A stretch of 5,408 nucleotides of DNA from Dehalococcoidia bacterium. GTDB taxonomy: Bacteria; Chloroflexota; Dehalococcoidia; JAUSJJ01. A model generated the notes under the pieces. The model did not search any database. It had not been told where the DNA came from and saw only the letters and a list, made by a program, of their open reading frames with translations. The stretch lies in NCBI GenBank assembly GCA_030647705.1, contig JAUSJJ010000279.1, positions 1 through 5,408 of the forward strand, read 5' to 3'. How positions within the stretch are numbered: the stretch's first letter is position 1; each line of letters starts with the position of its first letter. A program made the translations under genes and the position numbers. Shown piece after piece: positions 1-5,408 of this stretch.

Positions 1-1045
1 GCATGGCGACGCCTGTTGGGCCGCGCCCCATCTTTCTGTCGGGCAGGTCAATGCTAAGCGTGCTCAGATAGCCTTCCTCGTGCCCGGCCCAGCTCATTGG
101 CTTTACCGCTTTCTGTTTGCTCTCATCGACGTAGCCGACCCAGCACATGCGGTAGCCCCCGGCCTCGATTACGGCGTGGCAAATAGCCTGCAGCAGATCC
201 TCCTCGGTGGCGCAGCGCACCAGCGCCTCATTGCACCGCGTCAGCGTCATCAGCGCACGGTTGACCGCCTGCAGCTCCGTTATGTCCGTAGTCACACCGG
301 TAATGCTTGCCAGGCGGCCTTTGTTGTCATGCACCGGGTAGCCCCGGTCGCGGACCCACCTCACCGAACCATCGGGCCGGACGATCCTGTACTCTTCTTC
401 ATACTGCTGCCCCCGGGCGCGCTTCTGGGCCAACCCTTCCAGACGTTGCCGGTCTGCGGGGTGGACCCCGTCGAGCATGGCCTGTCGTGATGCGTAGGCG
501 TTCTCTCGCGGGAAGCCCCACAGACTGTCGAAAGCGGGACTGAGGTAGATGATATCTTTTCCCTCGGGCGACATGATCCAGAAGACGTCCTGAATGGTGT
601 CGGTAACCAGTTTCAATCGTTCCGAGGTCTTGTGCAGCAATTCGTCGGCGTCTCTGGCCAGCTTGCGGACGACCGCATCGGCCAGCTCCCGCTCCACGGC
701 CGGAACCAGCCGTTTCAGATTGCCCTTCATGATGTAGTCCTGTGCGCCGGCCTTCATGGCGGTCACCGCCTCGTCTTCGCCGATCTGGCCGGAAACGACA
801 AGGAAGGGCAGTTCCGGGTTCTTCTGCTGCGTGATCCCAAGGGCTTTGAGGCCGCTGAAGGCGGGCATGACGTAGTCGGAGAACACGATATCCCACTCTT
901 GCTTATCCAGCGCGGCGGCCATGGCTTCAGCGGTAAACACGCGCAGGTGGATGGGATCGTAGCCGCCTCTTCGGAGCTCCCTCAACAGCAGCAGGGCATC
1001 GTTTTCTGAATCCTCGACAATCAGTACGCGGAGCGGCTTGTTCAT
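1..1045 (-). CDS. REC-PAS-GAF sensory/response regulator protein (partial, C-terminus outside window)
   Basis: The 348 codons visible from the ATG at 1045-1043 contain no stop and run off the left edge. Residues 1-125 form a CheY-like receiver domain: acidic pocket E11/D12, phospho-acceptor D57 in FSDYVMP, S85 in VVSG and K107 in DYIMKGNL. Residues about 140-258 form a PAS fold of the PAS_3 type, with YLSPAFDSLWGF, then HPADRQRL, the EEYRIVRPDGSVRWVRDRG core and the ending GVTTDITEL. From about 265 a GAF domain begins (ALVRCATEEDLLQAICHAVIE, later GGYRMCWVGY) and is cut near GRGPTG. Proteins of this layout are cytoplasmic and usually end in a histidine kinase, GGDEF or other output module, which cannot be seen here. 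No membrane segment is visible. The start lies 10 nt after the stop of the upstream receiver gene, behind a modest purine-rich GAAGAGAA, so the two are probably co-transcribed. Domain calls are firm; output and signal are unknown. Confidence 0.9.
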   Translation of the reverse strand, partial: MNKPLRVLIVEDSENDALLLLRELRRGGYDPIHLRVFTAEAMAAALDKQEWDIVFSDYVMPAFSGLKALGITQQKNPELPFLVVSGQIGEDEAVTAMKAGAQDYIMKGNLKRLVPAVERELADAVVRKLARDADELLHKTSERLKLVTDTIQDVFWIMSPEGKDIIYLSPAFDSLWGFPRENAYASRQAMLDGVHPADRQRLEGLAQKRARGQQYEEEYRIVRPDGSVRWVRDRGYPVHDNKGRLASITGVTTDITELQAVNRALMTLTRCNEALVRCATEEDLLQAICHAVIEAGGYRMCWVGYVDESKQKAVKPMSWAGHEEGYLSTLSIDLPDRKMGRGPTGVAM

Positions 1046-1055
1046 GAGTTCTCTT

Positions 1056-1499
1056 CTATGCCGGTTTCGGCGGACACTCGTTCAGCACCAGCCAGTAGAG
1101 CCCCAGTTGCCGGACGGCCTCGGCAAACTGCGTGAAGCTCACCGGCTTGCGAATGTAGCTGTTGGCTCCCAGGCTGTATCCGCTGATCAGGTCCTTTTCC
1201 TCGTTGGAGGAGGTCAGTATCACCACCGGCAGCAGCTTTGTGCGAGCGTCTGCACGGATTCGCCGCAGCACTTCCAGCCCATCTATTCTGGGCAGCTTCA
1301 AGTCCAGCAGCACGACCTGCGGCAGGTCCTTCACATTCCGGCTGGCCCAGGCGCCGGTGGCGAAGAGGTAGTCCAATGCCTCTACGCCATCTCTGACGAT
1401 TACTACTTTATTGATGACATTGGCTTTCTTCAGCGCTCTCTCGGTGAGCACAACATCGTTCGGATTGTCTTCAACCAGCAGGATTGTTTTTTCACTCAT
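1056..1499 (-). CDS. Stand-alone response regulator (Rcp1-type single receiver domain)
   Basis: The 147-residue protein is a single CheY-like receiver domain with no output domain. The key residues are present: acidic pair E10/D11 in LLVEDNPND, phospho-acceptor D66 in VVLLDLKLPRIDG, T96 in VVILTSSNEE and K118 in SYIRKPVSF. The long loop before the D66 strand (DYLFATGAWASRNVKDLPQ) and the NPND start are typical of the Rcp1/phytochrome-associated family of small regulators, which receive phosphate from a hybrid kinase or relay it. I chose the ATG at 1499 because GGAAG (1512-1508) sits 8 nt upstream and the protein then begins MSEKTILLVEDN like its relatives. An in-frame ATG at 1541 would add 14 residues with no family support. 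It is the first gene of a two-gene operon; the next gene begins 10 nt after its TAG. Partner kinase not identified in the window. Confidence 0.93.
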   Translation of the reverse strand: MSEKTILLVEDNPNDVVLTERALKKANVINKVVIVRDGVEALDYLFATGAWASRNVKDLPQVVLLDLKLPRIDGLEVLRRIRADARTKLLPVVILTSSNEEKDLISGYSLGANSYIRKPVSFTQFAEAVRQLGLYWLVLNECPPKPA

Positions 1500-1559
1500 C
1501 TTCCATTCTTCCGTCAAAAAAGCTGCGTCAAAACCCCACACTTCCTCTCTGGGTTAGAA

Positions 1560-1568
1560 AGCATACCA
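1560..1568 (-). promoter_or_regulatory. Possible extended -10 promoter for the signalling operon
   Basis: Read on the minus strand this is TGGTATGCT, fitting the TGnTATnnT extended -10 pattern. It would place transcription start near 1553, about 54 nt upstream of the response regulator ATG. No good -35 lies at the usual distance, so this is only a candidate. Confidence 0.3.
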
Positions 1569-1636
1569 CAATTCAACCCGCTTCGCACCTATGGGCGCCT
1601 GGCGAGCGTCCTGCGAAACTCACGAGATTATCCTGA

Positions 1637-1776
1637 AATCCCCCTTCGTCCCTCCTTTGATAAAGGGGGGACGACAGCCTCTCCCTTTCTCAAAAGAGCC
1701 TGCCCCGTATGAGCGACTTTGTCGCCATCCCGAAGGAATCGGGACTTGATACGTGGGAGATTGAGAGGGATTTTCG
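1637..1776. repeat. MITE-like imperfect terminal inverted repeat element
   Basis: The left end (1637-1656) and the reverse complement of the right end (1776-1757) both begin AAATCCC and agree at about 14 of 20 positions, bounding about 140 bp. Inside are small hairpins: CCTCCTTT/AAAGGGGG (1651-1658 with 1662-1669, one G-T pair), GCGAC/GTCGC (1713-1717 with 1721-1725) and TCCCGA/TCGGGA (1728-1733 with 1739-1744). There is no credible coding sequence. The CCCTCCTTTGATAAAGGGGG core resembles a dispersed intergenic repeat style I associate with environmental bacterial genomes; that is recollection, not a search result. It lies between divergent genes, 138 bp upstream of the response regulator start. 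Whether it is mobile or just a hairpin-rich spacer cannot be decided from one copy. Confidence 0.45.
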
Positions 1777-1864
1777 CCTTTCGCGGGGGCCTCCCCTGAG
1801 CAAGCATGCCCCATTTCCTGCAGGGCGGGGCCTAAGGACCTCTGCCAGAGAGTGCAGCGGCAAG

Positions 1865-1985
1865 TCCGCCTGAGGCGGATTGACAGGGTTCAGGGGGTGT
1901 CCCCCACATACACCTCACAGGACGGGTGGGTGGGAAAGACAGGCGTTTCTTACCACGCTAAGAGGGTCTGGGGCATGCGTCCCCA
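1865..1985. repeat. Cluster of small palindromes in the intergenic region
   Basis: Four short inverted repeats follow each other: TCCGCC-TGA-GGCGGA (1865-1879), GGGGG-TGT-CCCCC (1893-1905), GTGG-GA-AAGA / TCTT-A-CCAC (1930-1956) and TGGGG / CCCCA (1969-1973 with 1981-1985). They end just before the -35 box of the downstream gene. No gene is evident here, and none of the hairpins has a T-tract that would make it a clear terminator. The cluster could be a degenerate mobile or REP-like sequence or a folded non-coding transcript. Bases 1777-1864, between the two repeat regions, show nothing I can name. Confidence 0.4.
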
Positions 1986-1987
1986 CC

Positions 1988-2016
1988 TTGACCAATTCCC
2001 ATCCACCTGTTATTCT
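1988..2016 (+). promoter_or_regulatory. Sigma-70-like promoter for the tandem EthD/Dabb-like gene
   Basis: TTGACC (1988-1993, five of six to TTGACA) is followed after exactly 17 nt by TATTCT (2011-2016, four of six to TATAAT). Transcription would start near 2023, giving a leader of about 25 nt that contains the AAGGGAG ribosome-binding site at 2031-2037. This supports the gene having its own promoter and starting at 2048. Confidence 0.55.
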
Positions 2017-2047
2017 GCTTTATCAACAAGAAGGGAGACCCGACCAG

Positions 2048-2731
2048 ATGCACGCCATATGGATAATGTTGTCAAACTGCACAGACCCGGCGCGAGATGC
2101 CGAGTTCAACGAATGGTATAATAAGATGCACATACCCGACCTCACGGCAACTCCGGGCATTCTGTCCGGCAAGCGCTACAAAAACATGAGGCCGCAGCTT
2201 GCTCCTGATGAGCCGCTGTACATGGCCCTGTACACCGTCGAGTGGGACGATCCCTGGGCGCTGCTGCGCAAGGTGGCGCAGGTGGATGACCTGAAGAGGG
2301 CCGCGCAAGGCCGAATGATCGACTGCCTGCAGGCGCGCCTGCTCAGCGCCTGGCAGCCGCTCGGCGTCCGCCGCTACGCCTCGGCCCAATTGCAGAAGGC
2401 CGGCGCCGGTGGGGGCGCGCCCCGGGCGTTGATGCTTGTTCTGGCCAACCCGGCTGAGGGCGTGTCGGACAGCGACTTCGAGAAATGGTTCAGCAGCGCC
2501 TATTTGCCCCGCCTGCTCAAGATGCCGGGGGCGGCCTGGGGCGAACGCTATCGCACGCTCAGGCCAAACCGGAGGCCCGGTGACTGCAAGTACATGGCCC
2601 TTCTCGCGGTAGAATCGAAGGACCCTGCCGGCTTGCTGGACAAGGTTGCCGGAGCCGCACCCGCGAAGGGACCGCAGACGGACCCGCTGCAGGTCTGCTA
2701 CCACTCTGTCTTCAAGCACATAGGCCCGTAG
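2048..2731 (+). CDS. Tandem dimeric alpha/beta-barrel (EthD/Dabb-like) protein, function unknown
   Basis: The 227-residue protein consists of two related halves. Half one (about 3-112) has a beta strand HAIWIML, EFNEWYNKMHIPDLTATPGI (19-38), KRYKNMRP and YMALYTVEWDDP (58-69). Half two (about 125-220) repeats the order: RALMLVLANP, DFEKWFSSAYLPRLLKMPGA (143-162), ERYRTLRP and YMALLAVESKDP (182-193). The xFxxWY...H.PD...PG pattern is that of small ferredoxin-like alpha/beta-barrel proteins (EthD/Dabb superfamily), normally about 100 residues per domain and forming dimers; here one chain would make the pair. The His at position 28 of half one is Tyr (152) in half two, so any His-based chemistry would survive in only one half. 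The ATG at 2048 is chosen because AAGGGAG lies 10 nt upstream and a promoter ends just before it; an upstream in-frame start near 1880 would read through the repeats. No signal peptide or membrane segment. Substrate and pathway are unknown, and neighbours give no clue. Confidence 0.75.
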   Translation: MHAIWIMLSNCTDPARDAEFNEWYNKMHIPDLTATPGILSGKRYKNMRPQLAPDEPLYMALYTVEWDDPWALLRKVAQVDDLKRAAQGRMIDCLQARLLSAWQPLGVRRYASAQLQKAGAGGGAPRALMLVLANPAEGVSDSDFEKWFSSAYLPRLLKMPGAAWGERYRTLRPNRRPGDCKYMALLAVESKDPAGLLDKVAGAAPAKGPQTDPLQVCYHSVFKHIGP

Positions 2732-2747
2732 GACAGATTCCTTTCCA

Positions 2748-2768
2748 TACCCCAGGCTGAAGCCTGGG
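2748..2768 (+). repeat. Left REP-like palindrome of the transposase element
   Basis: CCCAGGC (2751-2757) pairs with GCCTGGG (2762-2768) around a TGAA loop. All 21 bases are the exact reverse complement of 3208-3228 on the far side of the transposase, and a shared CAT follows after a one-base indel. It begins 17 bp after the stop of the upstream gene and could stall or terminate its transcript, though there is no T-tract. Confidence 0.8.
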
Positions 2769-2791
2769 CATAAGCGACGGAGCCGATCCAA

Positions 2792-3197
2792 ATGTACACG
2801 AGTGCCGCCAACTGCTACCACGTCTGGTTTGCCACAAAGAGGAGGAAAAGGCTTCTTGTGGGGGAGATCGAGGAGAAAGGTCAAGCGAATGTTTCACCAG
2901 ATAGCAGCTGACCAAGAGATTCAGTTGTTGGCATGTGAGACCATGTTCGACCATGTACATCTCCTGCTAAGGAGTAATCCAGAAGATTTGTCCAGAGCCG
3001 TCTTCATGCTTAAGGGGATTTCCGCGAGGCGTGTTTTCCAAACGTTTCCTGAATTGAAGCTGGATGCAAAGACCCAAAGTCTGTGGCAGGCCCGATACGG
3101 AGCAAAAATGGTCTCTGAACAGGCGTTGCCTTCTTTGAAGGACTACATCGCCACGTAGAAGGACAGACCGGAGAAATACGAGCGGGCCTACCCATAG
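2792..3197 (+). pseudogene. Broken IS200-like Y1 transposase (REP-associated tyrosine transposase)
   Basis: Y1 HUH transposases nick and rejoin single-stranded DNA through a catalytic tyrosine. The ATG at 2792 reads MYTSAANCYHVWFATKRR and on to LLVGEIEE, then hits a stop; the rest of the family pattern continues in the +1 frame as KVKRMFHQIAADQEIQLLAC, then ETMFDHVHLLLRSNPEDLSR. One surplus A in the AAA at 2876-2878 explains the shift. Joined, the product has the metal-binding HVH (residues 54-56), FMLKGISARRVFQTFPEL, and the C-terminal helix SLKDYIAT followed by TAG (3156-3158). Relatives carry YxxxQ here, so the TAG probably replaces the CAG for Gln 122 of the motif starting at Tyr 118. Reading resumes as KDRPEKYERAYP to a second TAG at 3195-3197, giving about 134 residues, normal for the family. 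I see no ribosome-binding site of note. A sequencing error could explain either lesion, but hardly both. Confidence 0.85.
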
Positions 3198-3207
3198 GGC
3201 AGCATGC

Positions 3208-3228
3208 CCCAGGCTTCAGCCTGGGGTA
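3208..3228 (+). repeat. Right REP-like palindrome of the transposase element
   Basis: CCCCAGGC (3207-3214) pairs with GCCTGGGG (3219-3226) around a TTCA loop. Bases 3208-3228 are the exact reverse complement of 2748-2768. It begins about 10 bp after the ancestral end of the transposase reading frame. Confidence 0.8.
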
Positions 3229-3279
3229 GAAGCAAAGAACCTTCTTGCAGACGGCTTGGTGGACTCCGCACTTCCTACG

Positions 3280-3424
3280 CTGAGCGCAAGCCACGCCTAT
3301 GCGGATGTGCGCTCAGAGTATCGTGCAAGGCTCACGGGCGGGCAGCGAAGACAAGGGTTGTTGCCACCCCCGGGGGATGCCCGAGGGGTCCAGGGCCGTT
3401 CTTATGCACTCTCTGAAAGGAAGG
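3280..3424 (+). promoter_or_regulatory. Candidate structured 5' leader RNA of nadE
   Basis: Several complementary segments nest just upstream of nadE. A 9-bp hairpin, CTGAGCGCA (3280-3288) with TGCGCTCAG (3308-3316), comes first. Then a long-range helix is possible: CAGAG (3314-3318) with CTCTG (3411-3415) and GTGCA (3323-3327) with TGCAC (3405-3409). Enclosed by it are ACGG/CCGT (3334-3337 with 3396-3399), a bulged stem GGCA...ACAA-GGG-TTGT-TGCC (3341-3365), and directly abutting it a 9-bp stem ACCCC-CGGG / CCCG-A-GGGGT with GGATG loop (3366-3389). The first hairpin and the long-range helix share 3314-3316, so they compete. The long-range helix ends directly beside the Shine-Dalgarno, which suggests translation control. 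I do not recognise a known riboswitch class, and no clear promoter is visible. Bases 3229-3279 contain nothing I can name. Confidence 0.4.
3416..3424 (+). promoter_or_regulatory. Ribosome-binding site fixing the nadE start
   Basis: AAAGGAAGG contains a strong GGAAGG and ends 8 nt before the GTG at 3433. It supports that GTG over the in-frame TTG at 3451 and ATG at 3469. The in-frame GTG at 3424 overlaps the site itself. Confidence 0.75.
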
Positions 3425-3432
3425 TGTTAAGA

Positions 3433-5408
3433 GTGGATCAAGGTGTTCAGTTGAGCAAGTCCCTGGGCATGCTGCGCATCGGCGCGGCAGTGCCCTCGCT
3501 CCGCGTGGCCGACGTTGACCACAACGTGGCCGGCATCATCGATACCATTAACAAGGCGAAGGCGGAGGGCGTGCAGGCGCTGGCCTTCACGGAGATGGCC
3601 CTCACCGGCTACACCATCGGCGATCTGGTGCAGCACCAGGCGCTGCTTTCCAAAGCCAGGGAGGGGCTGCGCCGCATTCTGGAAGCAAGCGCCTCCGTCA
3701 GAATGCTGGTGGTAGTGGGGATGCCTCTGGAGGTAGAGCAGAAGATATTCAACTGCGCGGTGGCCTTGAACTCGGGACGCGTCCTCGGCGTAGTGCCCAA
3801 GACCTTCATCCCGACCTACAAGGAGTTCTACGAACGCCGCTGGTTCGCCTCCAGCAAGGACGCCCGCGTGGATACCGTCGAGCTTGCCGGGCAACAAGTC
3901 CCCTTCGGCGCCGACATTCTGTTCGCTTTAAGAGGGATTCCCTCGGCCATCGTTGGCATCGAGGTCTGCGAAGACCTGTGGATACCGCTCTCGCCGCACG
4001 AACGCCAGGCGCTGGCCGGCGCTACCGTGCTGATCAATATCTCGGCCAGCAATGAGATACTGGGCAAGGCAGACTGGCGCCGCACCATGGTGTCCTCCGA
4101 GTCCGGCAGGTGCCTGGCCGCATACTGCTACGCTTCATCCGGCGCCGGCGAGTCATCCAACGATGTGGTCTATGGCGGACATGCGCTTATCGCGGAGAAC
4201 GGGGTCATACTGCGGGAATCGGACCGCCTGTCTGCCGGCGCACAGCTTCTGGTGGCCGATGTGGACGTGGAACGGCTGGCCCACGACCGTCGCACCGGTA
4301 CCAGCTTTCAGGACCTCTCGCCACAGCAGAAGGCCTTTCGCATCGTGGAGGCTGAGGTCGATGACCCCTCTCCAGAAGGGCTGCGGCGTACGCTTGATCC
4401 TCACCCCTTCGTCCCCGGAGACCCGGCGCGAAGGGCTGAGCGCTGCCGCGATATCTTCGCCATGCAGGTGGCGGCGCTGGGCCAGAAGCTGTCCGGCAGC
4501 AGGAACAGCCGTTTGGTGCTCGGGGTTTCGGGCGGCCTCGATTCCACGCTGGCCCTGCTGGTGGCTGCCAAGACCATGGATTTCCTGGGCCTGCCACGGG
4601 GAAACGTCCATGCCTTCACTTTGCCCGGGTTCGGTACCACGCGCCGCACCAGGACCAACGCCACCAAGCTATGCCAGGCGTTGGGGGTCAGCTTCGCACG
4701 GGTGGACCTCATGCGCAGTTGCCTCTCCCATTTCAAAGACCTCGACCACGAGAACCAGGAGGACGTGGTCTTCGAAAATGTCCAGGCGCGGTATCGCACG
4801 GAGTTCCTGTTCAACAAGGGCAACTCGCTGGGCGCGATCGTGCTCGGTACGGGAGACCTCACCGAGGTCGCGCTGGGGTGGAGCACCTTCTCCGGGGACC
4901 AGCTTTCCCACTATCACGTCAACTGCTCAGTGCCCAAGACGCTGGTGCAGTACCTGGTGAGATGGGTCGCCGACGAGGAGCTGTCCAGGTCTCCCGCCCG
5001 GAAAGTGCTGTACGATATCCTGGACACTCCCATTTCTCCGGAGCTGCTCCCGCCACAGGACGGCCAGATCAGGCAGAGGAGCGAGGAGATCATCGGGCCG
5101 GTGGAACTGGCCGACTTCTACCTCTATCCCTTCGTCCGCTTCGGAATGCGGCCAGGCAAGATCCTTTTCCTGGCCAGCGAGGTGAGCAGACAGGGCCTTT
5201 TCGATGGCCGGTACTCTGTCGACGACCTGCACAAGTGGCTGGCCAGCTTCATCAAGAGGTTCTTCGCCAACCAGTTCAAGAGGACTTGCTTCCCCGAGGG
5301 GCCCAAGGTCGGTTCGGTGAGCCTGTCTCCCCGCGGCGACTGGAGAATGCCCTCCGATGCCGGGCCGGCGTTGTGGCTGGAAGACTTGGAGGCAATGTAC
5401 TGTTTGCT
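3433..5408 (+). CDS. nadE: Glutamine-dependent NAD+ synthetase (C-terminal end cut by window edge)
   Basis: The enzyme makes NAD+ from nicotinic acid adenine dinucleotide, ATP and glutamine, the last step of NAD+ synthesis, in the cytoplasm. The first 658 codons are present. Residues about 14-280 form a nitrilase-type glutaminase domain with the Glu-Lys-Cys triad E54 (FTEMALTGY), K123 (VPKTFIPTYKEFYERR) and C179 (GIEVCEDLW). Residues about 325-650 form the synthetase domain: ATP-binding SGGLDS (366-371), FTLPGFGTT, FENVQAR (447-453), GTGDLTEVALGWST (472-485), HYHVNCSVPKTLVQ, QFKRTCFPEGPKVG and SPRGDWRMPSD (632-642). The order and residues match the Mycobacterium tuberculosis-type enzyme of about 680 residues, which channels ammonia between the two sites, so probably only a short tail is missing. 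The GTG start is set by GGAAGG 8 nt upstream. All key residues are intact and codon use resembles the other genes. A 200-nt leader with complementary segments precedes it. Confidence 0.97.
   Translation, partial: MDQGVQLSKSLGMLRIGAAVPSLRVADVDHNVAGIIDTINKAKAEGVQALAFTEMALTGYTIGDLVQHQALLSKAREGLRRILEASASVRMLVVVGMPLEVEQKIFNCAVALNSGRVLGVVPKTFIPTYKEFYERRWFASSKDARVDTVELAGQQVPFGADILFALRGIPSAIVGIEVCEDLWIPLSPHERQALAGATVLINISASNEILGKADWRRTMVSSESGRCLAAYCYASSGAGESSNDVVYGGHALIAENGVILRESDRLSAGAQLLVADVDVERLAHDRRTGTSFQDLSPQQKAFRIVEAEVDDPSPEGLRRTLDPHPFVPGDPARRAERCRDIFAMQVAALGQKLSGSRNSRLVLGVSGGLDSTLALLVAAKTMDFLGLPRGNVHAFTLPGFGTTRRTRTNATKLCQALGVSFARVDLMRSCLSHFKDLDHENQEDVVFENVQARYRTEFLFNKGNSLGAIVLGTGDLTEVALGWSTFSGDQLSHYHVNCSVPKTLVQYLVRWVADEELSRSPARKVLYDILDTPISPELLPPQDGQIRQRSEEIIGPVELADFYLYPFVRFGMRPGKILFLASEVSRQGLFDGRYSVDDLHKWLASFIKRFFANQFKRTCFPEGPKVGSVSLSPRGDWRMPSDAGPALWLEDLEAMYCL

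Larger units (their letters stand above)
2748..3228 (+). mobile_element. Decayed IS200-like / RAYT element bounded by inverted REP palindromes
   Basis: An element of about 480 bp is defined by two mirror-image palindromes enclosing one Y1 HUH transposase pseudogene. REP-associated tyrosine transposases (RAYTs) are known to act on such imperfect palindromes at single-stranded DNA. The arrangement fits a RAYT with its cognate REP pair better than a classical IS with target-site duplications, and I see no direct repeat flanking it. It separates the EthD/Dabb-like gene from nadE. The transposase is broken twice, so the unit is probably immobile unless helped in trans. Confidence 0.7.

Noticed and set aside
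1500..1541. A 14-residue longer start for the response regulator
   Set aside because: The receiver fold starts at MSEKTILLVEDN and GGAAG sits 8 nt before that ATG; the extra residues fit no relative.
1038..1712. A 224-codon plus-strand reading frame opposite the response regulator
   Set aside because: It is antisense to a clearly conserved receiver domain and shows no recognisable motifs.
1620..1814. A 64-residue minus-strand reading frame with FIKGG-like peptides
   Set aside because: Its peptides are simply the translation of the CCTTTGATAAAGG-type repeat; spurious proteins of this look are common across such repeats.
1846..1856. An 11-base match between this site and the reverse complement of 3405-3415
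   Set aside because: In a window of this size several such matches are expected by chance, and the flanks do not agree.
1880..2047. An N-terminal extension of the EthD/Dabb-like gene beginning near 1880
   Set aside because: It reads through palindromic repeats and the promoter, has no family support, and a good ribosome-binding site points to the ATG at 2048.
2072..2884. A 270-codon minus-strand reading frame opposite the EthD/Dabb-like gene
   Set aside because: It spans the coding gene, a palindrome and the start of the transposase, with composition typical of an antisense shadow.
3233..3432. RNase P RNA, tmRNA, SRP RNA, T-box or common riboswitch classes in the nadE leader
   Set aside because: I looked for their diagnostic conserved strings and saw none; the region is therefore left as an unclassified candidate.
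4052..4960. A 302-codon plus-strand reading frame inside nadE
   Set aside because: It is an off-frame shadow with Trp/Arg/Ser/Pro-rich low-complexity translation and no family resemblance, while nadE is open and conserved over the same bases.
1..5408. CRISPR array, tRNA gene, or defence-type operon
   Set aside because: No regularly spaced repeats, no tRNA-like cloverleaf and no defence-family protein were seen.

Overview
This is a genome fragment of roughly 55-60% GC (estimated by eye) from a bacterium, probably environmental. No gene here fixes the taxon. The long NAD+ synthetase resembles the Mycobacterium tuberculosis type. The mix of signalling genes, palindromic REP-like repeats and MITE-like repeats resembles what I remember of uncultured Chloroflexota (Dehalococcoidia-like) genomes. 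That assignment is inference and could be wrong.

Layout: (1) Bases 1-1499, minus strand, hold a two-gene signalling operon. A stand-alone receiver-domain response regulator (1056-1499) is followed 10 nt later by a REC-PAS-GAF protein that runs off the left edge and probably ends in an output or kinase domain outside the window. (2) Bases 1500-2047 are a divergent intergenic region of about 550 bp. It carries an imperfect terminal-inverted-repeat element (1637-1776), a cluster of small hairpins (1865-1985) and a good sigma-70-like promoter (1988-2016). (3) Bases 2048-2731, plus strand, encode a tandem-duplicated small alpha/beta-barrel protein (EthD/Dabb-like) of unknown function. (4) Bases 2748-3228 are a decayed IS200-like/RAYT (Y1 HUH) transposase bounded by two palindromes that are exact reverse complements of each other. 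The transposase has a single-base frameshift and a stop codon that replaces the Gln of the catalytic YxxxQ motif. (5) Bases 3229-3432 form a leader of about 200 nt rich in nested complementary segments, ending at a strong Shine-Dalgarno. (6) Bases 3433-5408, plus strand, encode glutamine-dependent NAD+ synthetase (nadE), nearly complete and cut by the right edge.

The genes do not form one pathway: a signalling operon diverges from a small orphan gene, a dead mobile element follows, then a housekeeping cofactor gene. The observations most worth following are the nadE leader, a candidate structured cis-regulatory RNA, and the precisely interpretable decay of the REP-bounded transposase. I did not find a convincing new multi-gene system.
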